A stretch of 64,000 bases of DNA from assembly GCA_036675345.1 (NCBI GenBank), contig JAKFFE010000021.1, forward strand, positions 304,080-368,079, read 5' to 3'. Made by a program: the position numbers and the translations under genes. Each line of letters begins with the position of its first letter. The first letter of the stretch is position 1. This document shows, piece after piece, positions 29,901-37,988 of this stretch. The notes beneath the pieces were generated by a model. It made no database searches. It worked only from the letters and a program-made list of their open reading frames with translations, and was not told the origin of the DNA. Origin of the DNA: JALYOC01 sp036675345. GTDB lineage: Bacteria; Myxococcota; Myxococcia; Myxococcales; Myxococcaceae.

Positions 29901-30407
29901 GGGTGAAAGCAGCGCCTCCAACAGCTCAAACTTCCGGGCGCGAACCAGCCCCTTGCGGATCACGCTGCGGACCAGGGGCGAGGCGGCCAGGAACTCCGGA
30001 ATCAGCTCCTCCGCCTTGAACTCGAAGGCCGGAACCGAGGCGGCGGCGCCCAGCTGCACCTGGCGGGAGGGATGTCGCAGCGATTGGACCACCAGGTCCC
30101 GGAAGCCCGCGTGCCTCGCCAGCAGGACGCCAGCGCTGGCCTCGTAGGTGTCGTCCGAGCCGCTCAGCTCTTCGGTGAGCCGGCGCAGTTCGGGATCACC
30201 GCGCTTCTCCCGGGCCAGCTGGACCAGGGCCGCGGCACGAGCGAAATACGAGAGACCATCGAGCGAGGCCAACAGCTTGGAACGGGCGGAGGAGGGCACC
30301 TGCGCATCAGCGTCCAATTCAGTCAGGATTTCAACACGACCCACCGGGTCGTTCTTGGCGCTTTCGGCGCGCTGCGGGCGGCGGGGAGTACGCCAGAAGG
30401 CGGACAT
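26973..30407 (-). CDS. Large HEAT-repeat protein
   Basis: A 1144-residue, almost entirely helical protein with no signal peptide or membrane segment. Leu/Ala-rich helical pairs of about 30-40 residues recur from residue 40 to the end (for example RHPSRQVQLGAAASVPAF and THPELRVRKEALVALRNW), as in HEAT/ARM solenoids, which serve as scaffolds. No catalytic domain is seen. The start MSAFWRTPRR is the only nearby ATG, with a weak ribosome site, so a GTG a few codons inward is possible. It is divergent from the MopE-repeat lipoprotein gene by 68 bases. Function is unknown. Confidence 0.8.
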   Translation of the reverse strand: MSAFWRTPRRPQRAESAKNDPVGRVEILTELDADAQVPSSARSKLLASLDGLSYFARAAALVQLAREKRGDPELRRLTEELSGSDDTYEASAGVLLARHAGFRDLVVQSLRHPSRQVQLGAAASVPAFEFKAEELIPEFLAASPLVRSVIRKGLVRARKFELLEALLSPVEARLGTGEASRLLTGLPVSALPAALARLGEVTPHLARLARRSPDAVLAFVRERIASGPERERSYRFERFGEALAQIAFHRPEEVVRLLADLGPVASVPSFAVRRMGLLSRRAPAATFAWMTQPRLRNAFLRAAPALLREAKSFIPEQRLELARLVGEHFSLLEQLLEAVPPSQRAALFAAATRDRALGQLPGSLLEVLPHATRDAVALRMLNLKEARDDEVLARRFWAYRAIDAARPVLTTASRAAQAEDRAMALTQLVEATGRSRSGLSSTLETLERLKNEQDPVRQAALHALARLPLSLLLSEHVPALERLVTYALEARDTSASTRNALQTLAFRLIRAEAATPTLPLFQFALRTLIKLAGQHGSLALPPLDRDLPRGAEVAVLGALLPHLRDARDRDDHRLVLTLAGALGRRAYPLDLLQALLEPALRSSPEAVAHRAAALWLAPPHTRDRRVRALLDRDATSVVLPGVFEHLHRRRQEWLDPYLKGAKPRGRFLLGDFGWVPPVEDGFHRWLPRQQHTFAQVLTFLAEDAKRNSWERTSALWRLARMPVTTAETLARYLGERDVSMAEAALGALGWIDRPASALPLLLNQMEGDRARVAMYTLPRVVRLLPARTLDAAMIALLEAPGSRLTARKEAIRLLGASRSELALQRLQIELARPDLHRDLAIAIGHAGASLLDVPEGLALLEAIARHPHPEVARSLLQRPVSVVYPSARPAYARLVLGLVTHPELRVRKEALVALRNWSATLEVETVSCCVARLVDLAAPEWREGLSTLLFLIPDGVGRPQLVEALARLAGSATPAEWDATLDRDQPARQRALAIVDGLAAVTEPVRRQLEAPLTELAAALAPHPTFARARVRLELLAIDWSDPGPALQRLIQSVPENAAWERSIATEMASLLAHRPTAWDPLTLLREVEPLVTSAPAVALSATVQAGGRLGWAEPAASALRVLRQHDRTEIAEAARDVFTVAEG

Positions 30408-30475
30408 CAATCGGGCCGCGCGGCGGGAGATTTTGGCTAGGCTCCGTCGGTCTCCCCTCCCGGAACGGAATCCTG

Positions 30476-32833
30476 ATGAATGCTCTCCGCCCCCTCTCGA
30501 CGTTGTTCCTGCTGGGCGCCCTGACCGGGTGCAGCTGCGGGCAGGGAGACCGCCTGGATTCGGCGGCGCGGTTGACCCTGGGCTGGCAGGGCTTTGAGCC
30601 TGGATGCCTGAAGATCTCGGTGGAGGACCTGGCCGATTCCATCCTCCGGTCCGAACAGACGCTGCAGGTCTCGGGAAGATCGGGCGAGCGGGTGGTGGCC
30701 ATCTTCCGAGGGGAGGGCTGGTCGGATCGGCTGCGGGTGACCACCACCGCGCAGGAGAAAGACTGTGCCGGAGCCACGGTGGCCAGCGAAAGCCAGGAGG
30801 TCGGCCTGGTCCGCGGAGAGGTCGCCGCGCTGTCCACCGCACTGGTGGCCGCCGATGTGGATGAGGACGGCTGGGTCGCGGCGGCCGGAGGAGGCACCGA
30901 TTGCGACGACGCGCTGGGCCAGGTCCATCCGGGCGCGGCCGAGACGTGTGACTACCTCGACAACAACTGCGACGGGGAGCAGGACGAGGGCTATGGCGTG
31001 GGGCTGTTGTGTTCGATCGGCGCGGACTGTCCTGGCGCCCGGGTGTGCACTGCAACCGGAGGCTGGACCTGCACCAGCGAGAACCTGACCTGGTATCCGG
31101 ACTCGGATGGAGATGGGCGGGGCCAGCAGGATGGAACTGGAACCGTCTCCTCTGTCTGTGGTGGCCCTGCAGGGATGTGGGCGCCCAACGCGCTGGACTG
31201 TGACGACACCCGGGCCAACGTCTACGCCGATGCGCCGGAGCTGTGCGACGGACGGGACAACAGCTGCGAGGGAGAGACCGACGAGGGGTTCAGCCTCGGC
31301 GCCGCCTGCACCGGGGAAGGGTCCTGCGCCGGCTCCACCGCCTGCGAGGTGGACGGTGGCACCCGCTGCGATTCGCCCGCCCCCACGGTCGGCTACCCGG
31401 ACGTGGACCTGGATGGCCACGGGGCAGGGGACGCGGGCACCTTCGCCTTGTGCGGCGCTCCCGCCGCCGGTCAGTCCACCACCAGCGACGACTGCCGGGA
31501 CGCGCTGGCCACGGTCTATCCGTCCGCGCCCGAGCTCTGCGATTCCTACGACAACGATTGCGACGGCACCGTGGATGAGGAGCTGGGGCTGACCTCTTGT
31601 ACTGCGGCGGGCAACTGCAGCGGGACGCAGAAGTGCACTCCCGAGGGGGCCCGGTTCTGCGACTTCAGCGGGACGCCTGTCACCTATTTCCCGGATGGAG
31701 ATCGGGACGGGCGCGGTCAGGCGGATGCGGGGGCGTTGTTCTGCTCCAGCCCGCCGGCGGGGCAAGTGCTGGACGGCGGAGACTGCGACGACGGCGACCC
31801 CTTCACCTATCTGGCGGCGGCCGAGATCTGCGATCGCAAGGACAACGACTGCGATCTGAGCGTGGACGAGGTGGGCTGTCCCAGCGGGAGTGATGGCGGG
31901 TGGACGGTCACAACGGTGGGCGGTTCGAGCAACGATTGGCAGACCAACTCCGCCTTCGGCCCAGGCGGTCTCTGGATCGCCGGAACCGCCCAGGCGATGC
32001 GCGTCCAGGTCGCGGCGGGAGTGGGCTTCGGTACCGGCTCCGGTTACGACGGAGAATGCGCCGGGGACAACTGGACCGCCTCCTGGGTTTCGCCGGCCAT
32101 AGGCTACTTCGGCGGGTGCGCCCAGAACGCCCAGGTGCTCGCGGACGGAGGCTTTGGTTGCACCCAGGGGAAGGTCGCGGCCCTCGCTTCACTGCCCCTC
32201 ACCGGCTGCAGCGCCAGCAAGAACGTAGGGTCCGCGCAGGTAGAAGGCCTGGTCGGAATCAATGACAGTGGCCTGCGGCTGTTCGGGGTCCTGGCCGATG
32301 GGGACACCTTCGAGTGGAACGGCTCAGGCAATCCCACCGCCAAGGACTCCATTGCCGGAGTCCACCTCAGCGACATCCACGGCGTGAGCATCGGCAGCAT
32401 CTACGCGGTTGGCACCACCACCGCCGCGCCCGCTCAGCCGCGCGTCTACAAGCTCAATGACGACGGCTCCTGGACCACCCAGGCGGTGGAGAACCTCTCC
32501 GGCCTGCCCGCCGGAGCCGGGCTGCACGCGCTGTGGGTGGTCCGCGCGGATCTGATCTACGCGGTGGGAGATTCGGGCCTGGTGCTCAAGTACGACGGGG
32601 CCGCCTGGTCGGTGGTCTCCGGTCCGCCGGGAGCGGGCGTGCTGACCTCGGTGCGGGCGTTCGGCACCTCCGCGGTCTACGTGACCTCCGGGACCGACAT
32701 CTACCGGTACAACGGCACCATCTGGGAGTTGCTCTACCGCCACGAGTCACTGCTGCTGCACGACCTCACCGGCGTCGCCCCCGACGCCCTGTGGGGGGTG
32801 GGGGACGACGGCCTGGTGGTCCGCTGGCCCTAG
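30476..32833 (+). CDS. Lipoprotein with MopE-type metal-binding repeats
   Basis: A 785-residue surface lipoprotein with a signal ending at the lipobox LTGC (Cys19). After a beta-rich region, four copies of the putative metal-binding motif first seen in methanotroph MopE run from about residue 125 to 470. Each has D-x-D-x-DG, DCDD or DCRD, V/A-x-P-x-A-x-E-x-CD and DN-x-C-(D/E) with a trailing DE. The C-terminal third has repeated beta strands ending W-x-V or Y-x-(V/I) (HALWVVRADLIYAVGDSG), resembling a propeller. Myxobacteria carry many such proteins, with unknown ligands. The stop shares CTAG with the convergent prs stop. Confidence 0.82.
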   Translation: MNALRPLSTLFLLGALTGCSCGQGDRLDSAARLTLGWQGFEPGCLKISVEDLADSILRSEQTLQVSGRSGERVVAIFRGEGWSDRLRVTTTAQEKDCAGATVASESQEVGLVRGEVAALSTALVAADVDEDGWVAAAGGGTDCDDALGQVHPGAAETCDYLDNNCDGEQDEGYGVGLLCSIGADCPGARVCTATGGWTCTSENLTWYPDSDGDGRGQQDGTGTVSSVCGGPAGMWAPNALDCDDTRANVYADAPELCDGRDNSCEGETDEGFSLGAACTGEGSCAGSTACEVDGGTRCDSPAPTVGYPDVDLDGHGAGDAGTFALCGAPAAGQSTTSDDCRDALATVYPSAPELCDSYDNDCDGTVDEELGLTSCTAAGNCSGTQKCTPEGARFCDFSGTPVTYFPDGDRDGRGQADAGALFCSSPPAGQVLDGGDCDDGDPFTYLAAAEICDRKDNDCDLSVDEVGCPSGSDGGWTVTTVGGSSNDWQTNSAFGPGGLWIAGTAQAMRVQVAAGVGFGTGSGYDGECAGDNWTASWVSPAIGYFGGCAQNAQVLADGGFGCTQGKVAALASLPLTGCSASKNVGSAQVEGLVGINDSGLRLFGVLADGDTFEWNGSGNPTAKDSIAGVHLSDIHGVSIGSIYAVGTTTAAPAQPRVYKLNDDGSWTTQAVENLSGLPAGAGLHALWVVRADLIYAVGDSGLVLKYDGAAWSVVSGPPGAGVLTSVRAFGTSAVYVTSGTDIYRYNGTIWELLYRHESLLLHDLTGVAPDALWGVGDDGLVVRWP

Positions 32834-33768
32834 CGGTTGGCGATCAGATCCGAGAGCGGCTTCTCCCCATGAAGCCGCCGCACCGTCTCGGCGATCAGCG
32901 GCGCGATCGAGACCCGCTCCACCGGAAGCGGGAACGCCTCGCGCTCCGGGATGCTGTCGGTGACGAAGATCCGGGCGATCGGCAGTGACTTCAGCCGCTC
33001 CGCCGCCGGCCCCACCAGCACCCCGTGGGAGGCGATCATGTAGATCTCCGGAACCGCGCCCTGCTCCAGCACTGCCTGGGCCGCGGCCTGCATCGTCCCG
33101 GCGGTGGTGATCATGTCGTCCACCAGGATCGGAACCCGGCCCGACACCTCGCCCACCACCCCCTGGGCCTTCACGTTCGACCCGCTGGTGCGGATCTTGT
33201 GCACCACCGCCATCGGGACCCCCAGCCGCTCGGCGTAGCGTTCGGCCAGCTTCACCGCGCCCAGGTCGGGGGAGACCACCACCGCGTTGGCGCCCACCAG
33301 CCCCTTGACCCGGTCCGCCAGCACCGGGACCGCGGTCAGGTGTTCCAGCGGCACCGAGAAGCAGCCCTCGATGGAGGGGGTGTGCAGGTCCACGCCCACG
33401 ATCCGGTCGATCCCCGAGGTGATCAGCAGATCCGCCACCAGCCGCGATCCAAGCGACTCCCGGCCGTGCGCCCGCCGGTCCTGCCGGGCGTAACCGAAGT
33501 AGGGGACCACCGCGGTGATCCGTCCCGCGCCGCCGCGTCGGAACGCGTCCACCACCAGCATCAGCTCCAGGAGATTTTCACCCACCGGCGGGTGGGTGGA
33601 CTGCAGCACGTACACGTCACGGGCCCGGGGGCTCTCCACCAGATCGACCTTCATCTCCCCGTCAGGGAAGCGTTCGATCCGCAGCGGGGAGGTCTCCACT
33701 CCCAGCAACCGGGCCACCCGCTCTGCCAGCGGGTGGTTGCTGCTTCCATGGACGAAGGTCAGCTCCAC
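32830..33768 (-). CDS. prs: Ribose-phosphate pyrophosphokinase (PRPP synthetase)
   Basis: Makes PRPP from ribose-5-phosphate and ATP for purine, pyrimidine, His and Trp synthesis. The 312-residue product shows RFPDGEMKV, PYFGYARQDRR, DLHTPSIEGCF and the ribose-phosphate loop LVDDMITTAGTM. The GTG at 33768 was chosen because AAGGAGG lies exactly five bases upstream. The flexible-loop region (HKIRTSGSNVKAQGVVG) departs from the usual KRR form. The gene lies 10 bases after the CDF transporter gene and its ribosome site overlaps that gene's stop, so expression is coupled. Confidence 0.93.
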   Translation of the reverse strand: MELTFVHGSSNHPLAERVARLLGVETSPLRIERFPDGEMKVDLVESPRARDVYVLQSTHPPVGENLLELMLVVDAFRRGGAGRITAVVPYFGYARQDRRAHGRESLGSRLVADLLITSGIDRIVGVDLHTPSIEGCFSVPLEHLTAVPVLADRVKGLVGANAVVVSPDLGAVKLAERYAERLGVPMAVVHKIRTSGSNVKAQGVVGEVSGRVPILVDDMITTAGTMQAAAQAVLEQGAVPEIYMIASHGVLVGPAAERLKSLPIARIFVTDSIPEREAFPLPVERVSIAPLIAETVRRLHGEKPLSDLIANR

Positions 33769-33778
33769 GCGTCCTCCT

Positions 33779-34669
33779 TCAGCTTCCCAGCGCGTGCGCG
33801 CCGACCGGTTCCACGTGCACCACCACATCCACCACCTGCGGATAGGTCTGGGTGATCAAGACCTCCACCTCGTCCGCCACCGCATGGGCGTGGGCAATGG
33901 GCAGGCTGGGGTCGACGCGGATCTTCAGGTCCACGTAGATCGACTGCTCCATCCCGCGGCTGCGGATGTCCCGGCAATCCTGCACCCCGGTCACCCCGGA
34001 GACCAGCTGCGCCACCTGCGCCGGATCCAGCCGGGCGGTGTCGGACAGCGACCCCACCGCGTGGCGGACGATCCCGTAGGCCACGTAGGCCACGAAGAAC
34101 AGCACCAGCAGTGCCACGACCCCATCCGCCCGCGGATAGCCCAGGCGCACCAGCATCAGCGAGAACAGCACCGCCAGGGTCACGAACACATCCGAGAGGG
34201 TGTGGCGGGCGTCGGCCATCAACAGCGGGCTCTTGAGCTGTTCGCCGTAGTGCCGCTCCACCCGGGTGACGATCACGTTGATCACCAGGGTGGAGACCAT
34301 CACCGCGATCATCGGGTTGCTGACCGTGGGGTGCTGGTCGTGCATCAGCGACTGGAAGGCCATCCGGCCCAGCTCCAGCATCGCGATCCCGATCATCGCC
34401 CCGATCCCCAGCGAGGCCAGGGCCTCGAACTTGCCGTGGCCGTAGGGGTGGTCCGCGTCCGCCGGCTGGGCGGCCACCGACATCGCCACCAGGCCCAGCA
34501 CGTTGGAGCCGCCGTCGATGAAGGAGTGGACGCCGTCCGCGGTCACCGCCGCCGAGTCGGAGATCATCCCGAAGACGATCTTCGCCACCGCCACCGCCCA
34601 GTTGGCACCCAGGATCCAGGCCAGGACCCGCCGGACCTTCTTGGCCCGCTCGAAGCTGTTGTCCACCAT
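33779..34669 (-). CDS. Cation diffusion facilitator (CDF) transporter
   Basis: A 296-residue inner-membrane divalent-cation efflux protein with six predicted helices. Metal-site signatures are present: DGVHSFIDGG in helix 2, HPYGHGK between helices, and DARHTLSDV in helix 5. A cytoplasmic C-terminal domain has H-x-H (AHAHAVADEVE) and VVVHVEP, as in FieF-type transporters. The ATG at 34669 is preferred; a TTG overlapping the upstream TonB-like stop (34711) is possible. Zinc, iron or manganese are plausible substrates. It lies between the TonB-like gene and prs. Confidence 0.9.
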   Translation of the reverse strand: MVDNSFERAKKVRRVLAWILGANWAVAVAKIVFGMISDSAAVTADGVHSFIDGGSNVLGLVAMSVAAQPADADHPYGHGKFEALASLGIGAMIGIAMLELGRMAFQSLMHDQHPTVSNPMIAVMVSTLVINVIVTRVERHYGEQLKSPLLMADARHTLSDVFVTLAVLFSLMLVRLGYPRADGVVALLVLFFVAYVAYGIVRHAVGSLSDTARLDPAQVAQLVSGVTGVQDCRDIRSRGMEQSIYVDLKIRVDPSLPIAHAHAVADEVEVLITQTYPQVVDVVVHVEPVGAHALGS

Positions 34670-34707
34670 CGCCGGGGCAGGGTACCGCCCGCCCGCGGCG
34701 GCGGCGA

Positions 34708-35904
34708 TCAATTCGAGCGACGGAAGATCTGCATCCGGGGCGAACTGCCAAGCTCGACCATGAAGCCGAACTGGAAGCGGACCATCGCATCGTCGGTCAG
34801 CAGCCCCGGCGGAGGGTTGGGGAAGGGCTGGGCGCGCTCGAAGGCCTGCACCGCCTCCAGGTCCAGAAAGTCCACCCCGGAGCTCTTGGCCACCGAGATC
34901 TCCGCCACCCGCCCGTCTGAATCCAGGGTAACGCTGAGCAGGGTGTAGCGGTCCTTGCCGGAGTAGATGTTGCCGGTGGGATCACGGACCGCCAGCTTCC
35001 GGTCCGGGTTCCACTGGCTGCCCACCGACTGCTTGATCCGGTTGAAGAACCCCGCGAACTTGAACTCCCGGGTGTTCAGGTAGGTCCCCTCTCCCTCCTC
35101 CTCCTTGAGGTGATCGTTCGCGGCAGCGCCGGTGATCTGATCCATCAGCGCGGAGGAGGGAAGCAGCCTCAACCGGGACTGCTGCGCCTGTCCGGCGGAG
35201 GAGGCGGACGGCTCGGCGTCCTCTCCGCCCCGGTTCATCGCGAAGCGCTCGGCGTTGCCCTTCAGCTCGCGGCTCTGCTTGCGGTTCTCCACCGCCAGCC
35301 CCGGGCCGGGAGCATCGGAGGGGTCCTGCTTGAGGGCTACCGCGGTCCGACGTTCCACCTTCGGGATCTGCAGCTTGGCCTCCCCGGCGCTCTTCGCCTC
35401 CGGGTTGGCCTTGGGAAGTCCCAGGCGGGCCTGTTGCGACGCCTGCTCGCGGTCGCTGTTGCCGGTCTCCGGCGGCGGGGTGGTGGTCGTCCGCTGGGGC
35501 ATCGCGTTCTTGTAGTTGGCGGTCTGCTCCCGGGCCCGGGTCTGCTTGTCGACCTTGTTGTCGCGCTCGGCCAGGTACTGGGTGTCCTCGGGCGGCTTCT
35601 CCTCGTTGCCCGGGGCCACCGCCACGTTCTGCCCCTTGGGCAGCTTGCTTTGCGGTTTGGGTTCCCGGGGCGCCCGCTCACTGGGAGCACTGGCGGATCG
35701 ATTCTTCTCCCACTCCTCACTGCTGATCGTCCTCATCGCCACCGACTGCGGCGGCTTTCGGGGCGGCGGGCGGGGTCCACCGCTGGTCAGCAGGATCACC
35801 CCCAGCATCACCGCGTGCGCCAGCAGCGTCAGCGCCAGCGCGGCAACAAGCCGCTTGGCACCGGAGCGGCGTCGCCTGGGTGGGGAGGGGAGCATCGGGG
35901 GCAC
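34708..35904 (-). CDS. TonB-like energy-transducer protein
   Basis: A 398-residue protein with one N-terminal membrane helix (LVAALALTLLAHAVMLGVILL, residues 19-39 approximately), a long charged and Pro-rich periplasmic linker (45-280), and a C-terminal beta-alpha-beta module with the features of TonB C-terminal domains: YTLLSVTLDSDGRVAEISVAK, SSGVDFLDLEAVQAF and PFPNPPPGL. TonB proteins carry proton-motive energy to outer-membrane transporters. ExbB and ExbD are not in this window. It is the first of three closely spaced minus-strand genes with the CDF transporter and prs. Confidence 0.8.
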   Translation of the reverse strand: MPPMLPSPPRRRRSGAKRLVAALALTLLAHAVMLGVILLTSGGPRPPPRKPPQSVAMRTISSEEWEKNRSASAPSERAPREPKPQSKLPKGQNVAVAPGNEEKPPEDTQYLAERDNKVDKQTRAREQTANYKNAMPQRTTTTPPPETGNSDREQASQQARLGLPKANPEAKSAGEAKLQIPKVERRTAVALKQDPSDAPGPGLAVENRKQSRELKGNAERFAMNRGGEDAEPSASSAGQAQQSRLRLLPSSALMDQITGAAANDHLKEEEGEGTYLNTREFKFAGFFNRIKQSVGSQWNPDRKLAVRDPTGNIYSGKDRYTLLSVTLDSDGRVAEISVAKSSGVDFLDLEAVQAFERAQPFPNPPPGLLTDDAMVRFQFGFMVELGSSPRMQIFRRSN

Positions 35905-35980
35905 GATAATAACGGGCTTCCTCGGCCGCCCGCTCCTGGGTGTCCTTCAGGAGCCTGGAGACCGGGCGGGGAACCGTCGC

Positions 35981-37753
35981 TCAGTAGATGGACGCCACCT
36001 CGGCGCCATTGAAGTAGTGCCGGAGGATGGCCCGGTAGTCCTGCCCGGCCTCGGCGCGGCCAATGGCGCCGGTCTGACACATCCCCACCCCGTGGCCCCA
36101 GCCGCCGCCCCGGAACACCCAGGAGGCCGGCTGACCGTCCGGCCCCTTCTCCGCGCTGACCACGAACATCGCGCTGTTCAGCATCCCAAACAGCCGCCGG
36201 ATGTTCAGCTCGCCGCGGATCTGGGTCGCGCCCTGGGTGCCGGACAGCGACAGCAGCCGGGCCCTGCCGGAGACGCCGCGGTCGGTGACCGCCATCGCCT
36301 GCAACGCGCCGATGTTCAGGTGCCGGGTCAGCCGGTTGGCCTCCTCGGCGGTGAACCGCCTCTCCCAGCGGTACTTGGAGGGCTGGGCGAAGCTGGAGAC
36401 CCGGCACATCGCCGGAACGTCCGCGGCCAGCCACCCCTCGATGCTCCGCCGAGGCGTCATCGGGACCTTCACTCCCGGTAGCACGTCCGGTCGCCCCCGC
36501 AGGCTGGGGTTGGGCATCCCGCCCCACACGATGTCGTTGTCCTCGGTGTGCCCGCCGCAGACCGCGGAGTAGACCGAGTCCACCAGCCGCTCCTCCTGCG
36601 AGAACAGCGCCTCTCCGTGGGTGGCCTGCACCGCGGCGTTGGTGGAGGCCGCCTCTCCGGAGAGCCCCTTGTAGACCGCGCAGTGCTGCTCCGAGCAGAG
36701 CAGGTACGGATCCGCCAGGTGCTTGGTGCCCACCTTGGCCAGCACCTCCCCGCGCGCGGTCACCGCCTGGGCCTTGAGCGCCTCGGGATGGGCGCGGGCG
36801 AAGATCTCGGAGGGGACCAGCCCGTAGAGCAGCTCCTCCAACGGCACCAGGTTGATCACCGCCAGCCCGCCCTCGCGGTCCACCGCCAGCATCAGCGACC
36901 CGCGGTAGCGGCGGTCCTCGAAGCCGTGGAAGTCGTAGCCCACCCCGTACTCCACCTGGTCCACCGCGAACCCGGAACCATCCACCGTCTCGGCGATGAT
37001 CCGATCCTGCGCCAGGGCCACCGGGTTCCGGTCCGCGTCCAGTAGCTCCAGGATGCCGCTGGCCGGGCGGGACAGGGTCTCCGCCAGGAAGGTGCGCAGC
37101 CCGTACTGCCGCAAGATCTCCGCTTGCCGCTGCTTGGCCTCCGGCAACGGCTGGGACTCCTCGGTGACCAGCAGCAGCTTGCGGTTGTCGATCACCTTGC
37201 CGGCGATCCCGTACACGCTGCCCAGGGTCTGCACCCGGGTGGGCACCCCTCGCGCGGTCCAGATCGCCTGCTCCGCCTCCACCCCTGCGCGGTCGCTGTT
37301 GGAGAACTCGGCCAGCTGCACCCGCGCCAGCAGTTGGGCCGGGCGCCCCTCGGTGAGCCGCACGTGCCACCGCGAGCCGGCCGGCGCCTCCACCCGCTTC
37401 TCCACCGGACCATTGACCCGCATCCGCAGCTGTCCTCGCGGGGAGAAGGCCACCTCGTGGCCCCCCTCCATCAGCCGGATCGCGACCATCGGATCGCCGC
37501 CGCGGAAGTCCAGCCGCTTGGAGTACATCGCGCCGACCGGATCATCCGGCGGCGGCGGCAGCGCCATCGAGGCAGCTCCCGCGTCCAGCTCGGCCAGGCC
37601 GGCGTCCGGCGCCTCCCCGCCTGCATCGGGTTGACCGGCGTCGATCACCTGGGCGGCGACCACCGGGGGAGGGGGGGCGACGACCGGCGCGAGGCGACAG
37701 GCGCACAGCAGCAACACAATGGCAGCGAAGGACCGGCGCACGGGGCGGCGCAA
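35981..37753 (-). CDS. SpoIID/LytB-domain lipoprotein
   Basis: A 590-residue predicted lipoprotein (signal ending LLLCAC, lipid Cys17 or Cys19) with an Asp-Ala-Gly linker. The SpoIID domain spans roughly residues 270-590, with VPLEELLYGLVPSEIF, EALKAQAVTARGEVL, DSVYSAVCGGHTEDN and GGGWGHGVGMCQTGA. SpoIID is a lytic transglycosylase that cleaves peptidoglycan lacking stem peptides. Here it may act in division or in myxospore wall remodelling; this is inferred. The segment before the domain is beta-rich. Confidence 0.88.
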   Translation of the reverse strand: MRRPVRRSFAAIVLLLCACRLAPVVAPPPPVVAAQVIDAGQPDAGGEAPDAGLAELDAGAASMALPPPPDDPVGAMYSKRLDFRGGDPMVAIRLMEGGHEVAFSPRGQLRMRVNGPVEKRVEAPAGSRWHVRLTEGRPAQLLARVQLAEFSNSDRAGVEAEQAIWTARGVPTRVQTLGSVYGIAGKVIDNRKLLLVTEESQPLPEAKQRQAEILRQYGLRTFLAETLSRPASGILELLDADRNPVALAQDRIIAETVDGSGFAVDQVEYGVGYDFHGFEDRRYRGSLMLAVDREGGLAVINLVPLEELLYGLVPSEIFARAHPEALKAQAVTARGEVLAKVGTKHLADPYLLCSEQHCAVYKGLSGEAASTNAAVQATHGEALFSQEERLVDSVYSAVCGGHTEDNDIVWGGMPNPSLRGRPDVLPGVKVPMTPRRSIEGWLAADVPAMCRVSSFAQPSKYRWERRFTAEEANRLTRHLNIGALQAMAVTDRGVSGRARLLSLSGTQGATQIRGELNIRRLFGMLNSAMFVVSAEKGPDGQPASWVFRGGGWGHGVGMCQTGAIGRAEAGQDYRAILRHYFNGAEVASIY

Positions 37754-37778
37754 ACTACCGGAGACCTGTCGGTTGGGG

Positions 37779-37817
37779 AGAAGAAAGGGAGGCCTGACGG
37801 GAGCTTCCGTCAGGCCT
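37779..37817 (-). terminator. Intrinsic terminator downstream of tRNA-Cys
   Basis: A perfect 11-base stem (AGGCCTGACGG at 37790-37800, CCGTCAGGCCT at 37807-37817) with a 6-base loop. Read on the minus strand it is followed by the T-rich CCCTTTCTTCT, and it sits 10 bases after the tRNA. Confidence 0.85.
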
Positions 37818-37827
37818 CACCGGAAAG

Positions 37828-37899
37828 AGGCGCCACCCGGATTCGAACCGGGGAATGAGGGTTTTGCAGACCCTTGCCTTACCACTTGGCGATGGCGCC
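37828..37899 (-). tRNA. tRNA-Cys (GCA)
   Basis: A 72-base cloverleaf on the minus strand. The acceptor stem is GGCGCCA / TGGCGCC, the T-loop region is GGTTCGAATCC, and the anticodon loop has GCA at 37865-37867. CCA is not encoded. It has its own promoter and terminator. Confidence 0.95.
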
Positions 37900-37910
37900 G
37901 GAACCACGGG

Positions 37911-37941
37911 CTTATTCGCACGGGGACCCGCGGTGGGTCAA
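37911..37941 (-). promoter_or_regulatory. Candidate promoter of tRNA-Cys
   Basis: On the minus strand, TTGACC (37941-37936) is followed after 19 bases by AATAAG (37916-37911) and then by a G/C-rich stretch before the tRNA. The spacer is longer than the ideal. Confidence 0.45.
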
Positions 37942-37988
37942 GGAACGAGGCGACCCCCGTGGCATCCTCCCCGGCCCAGGGGGTGCGC

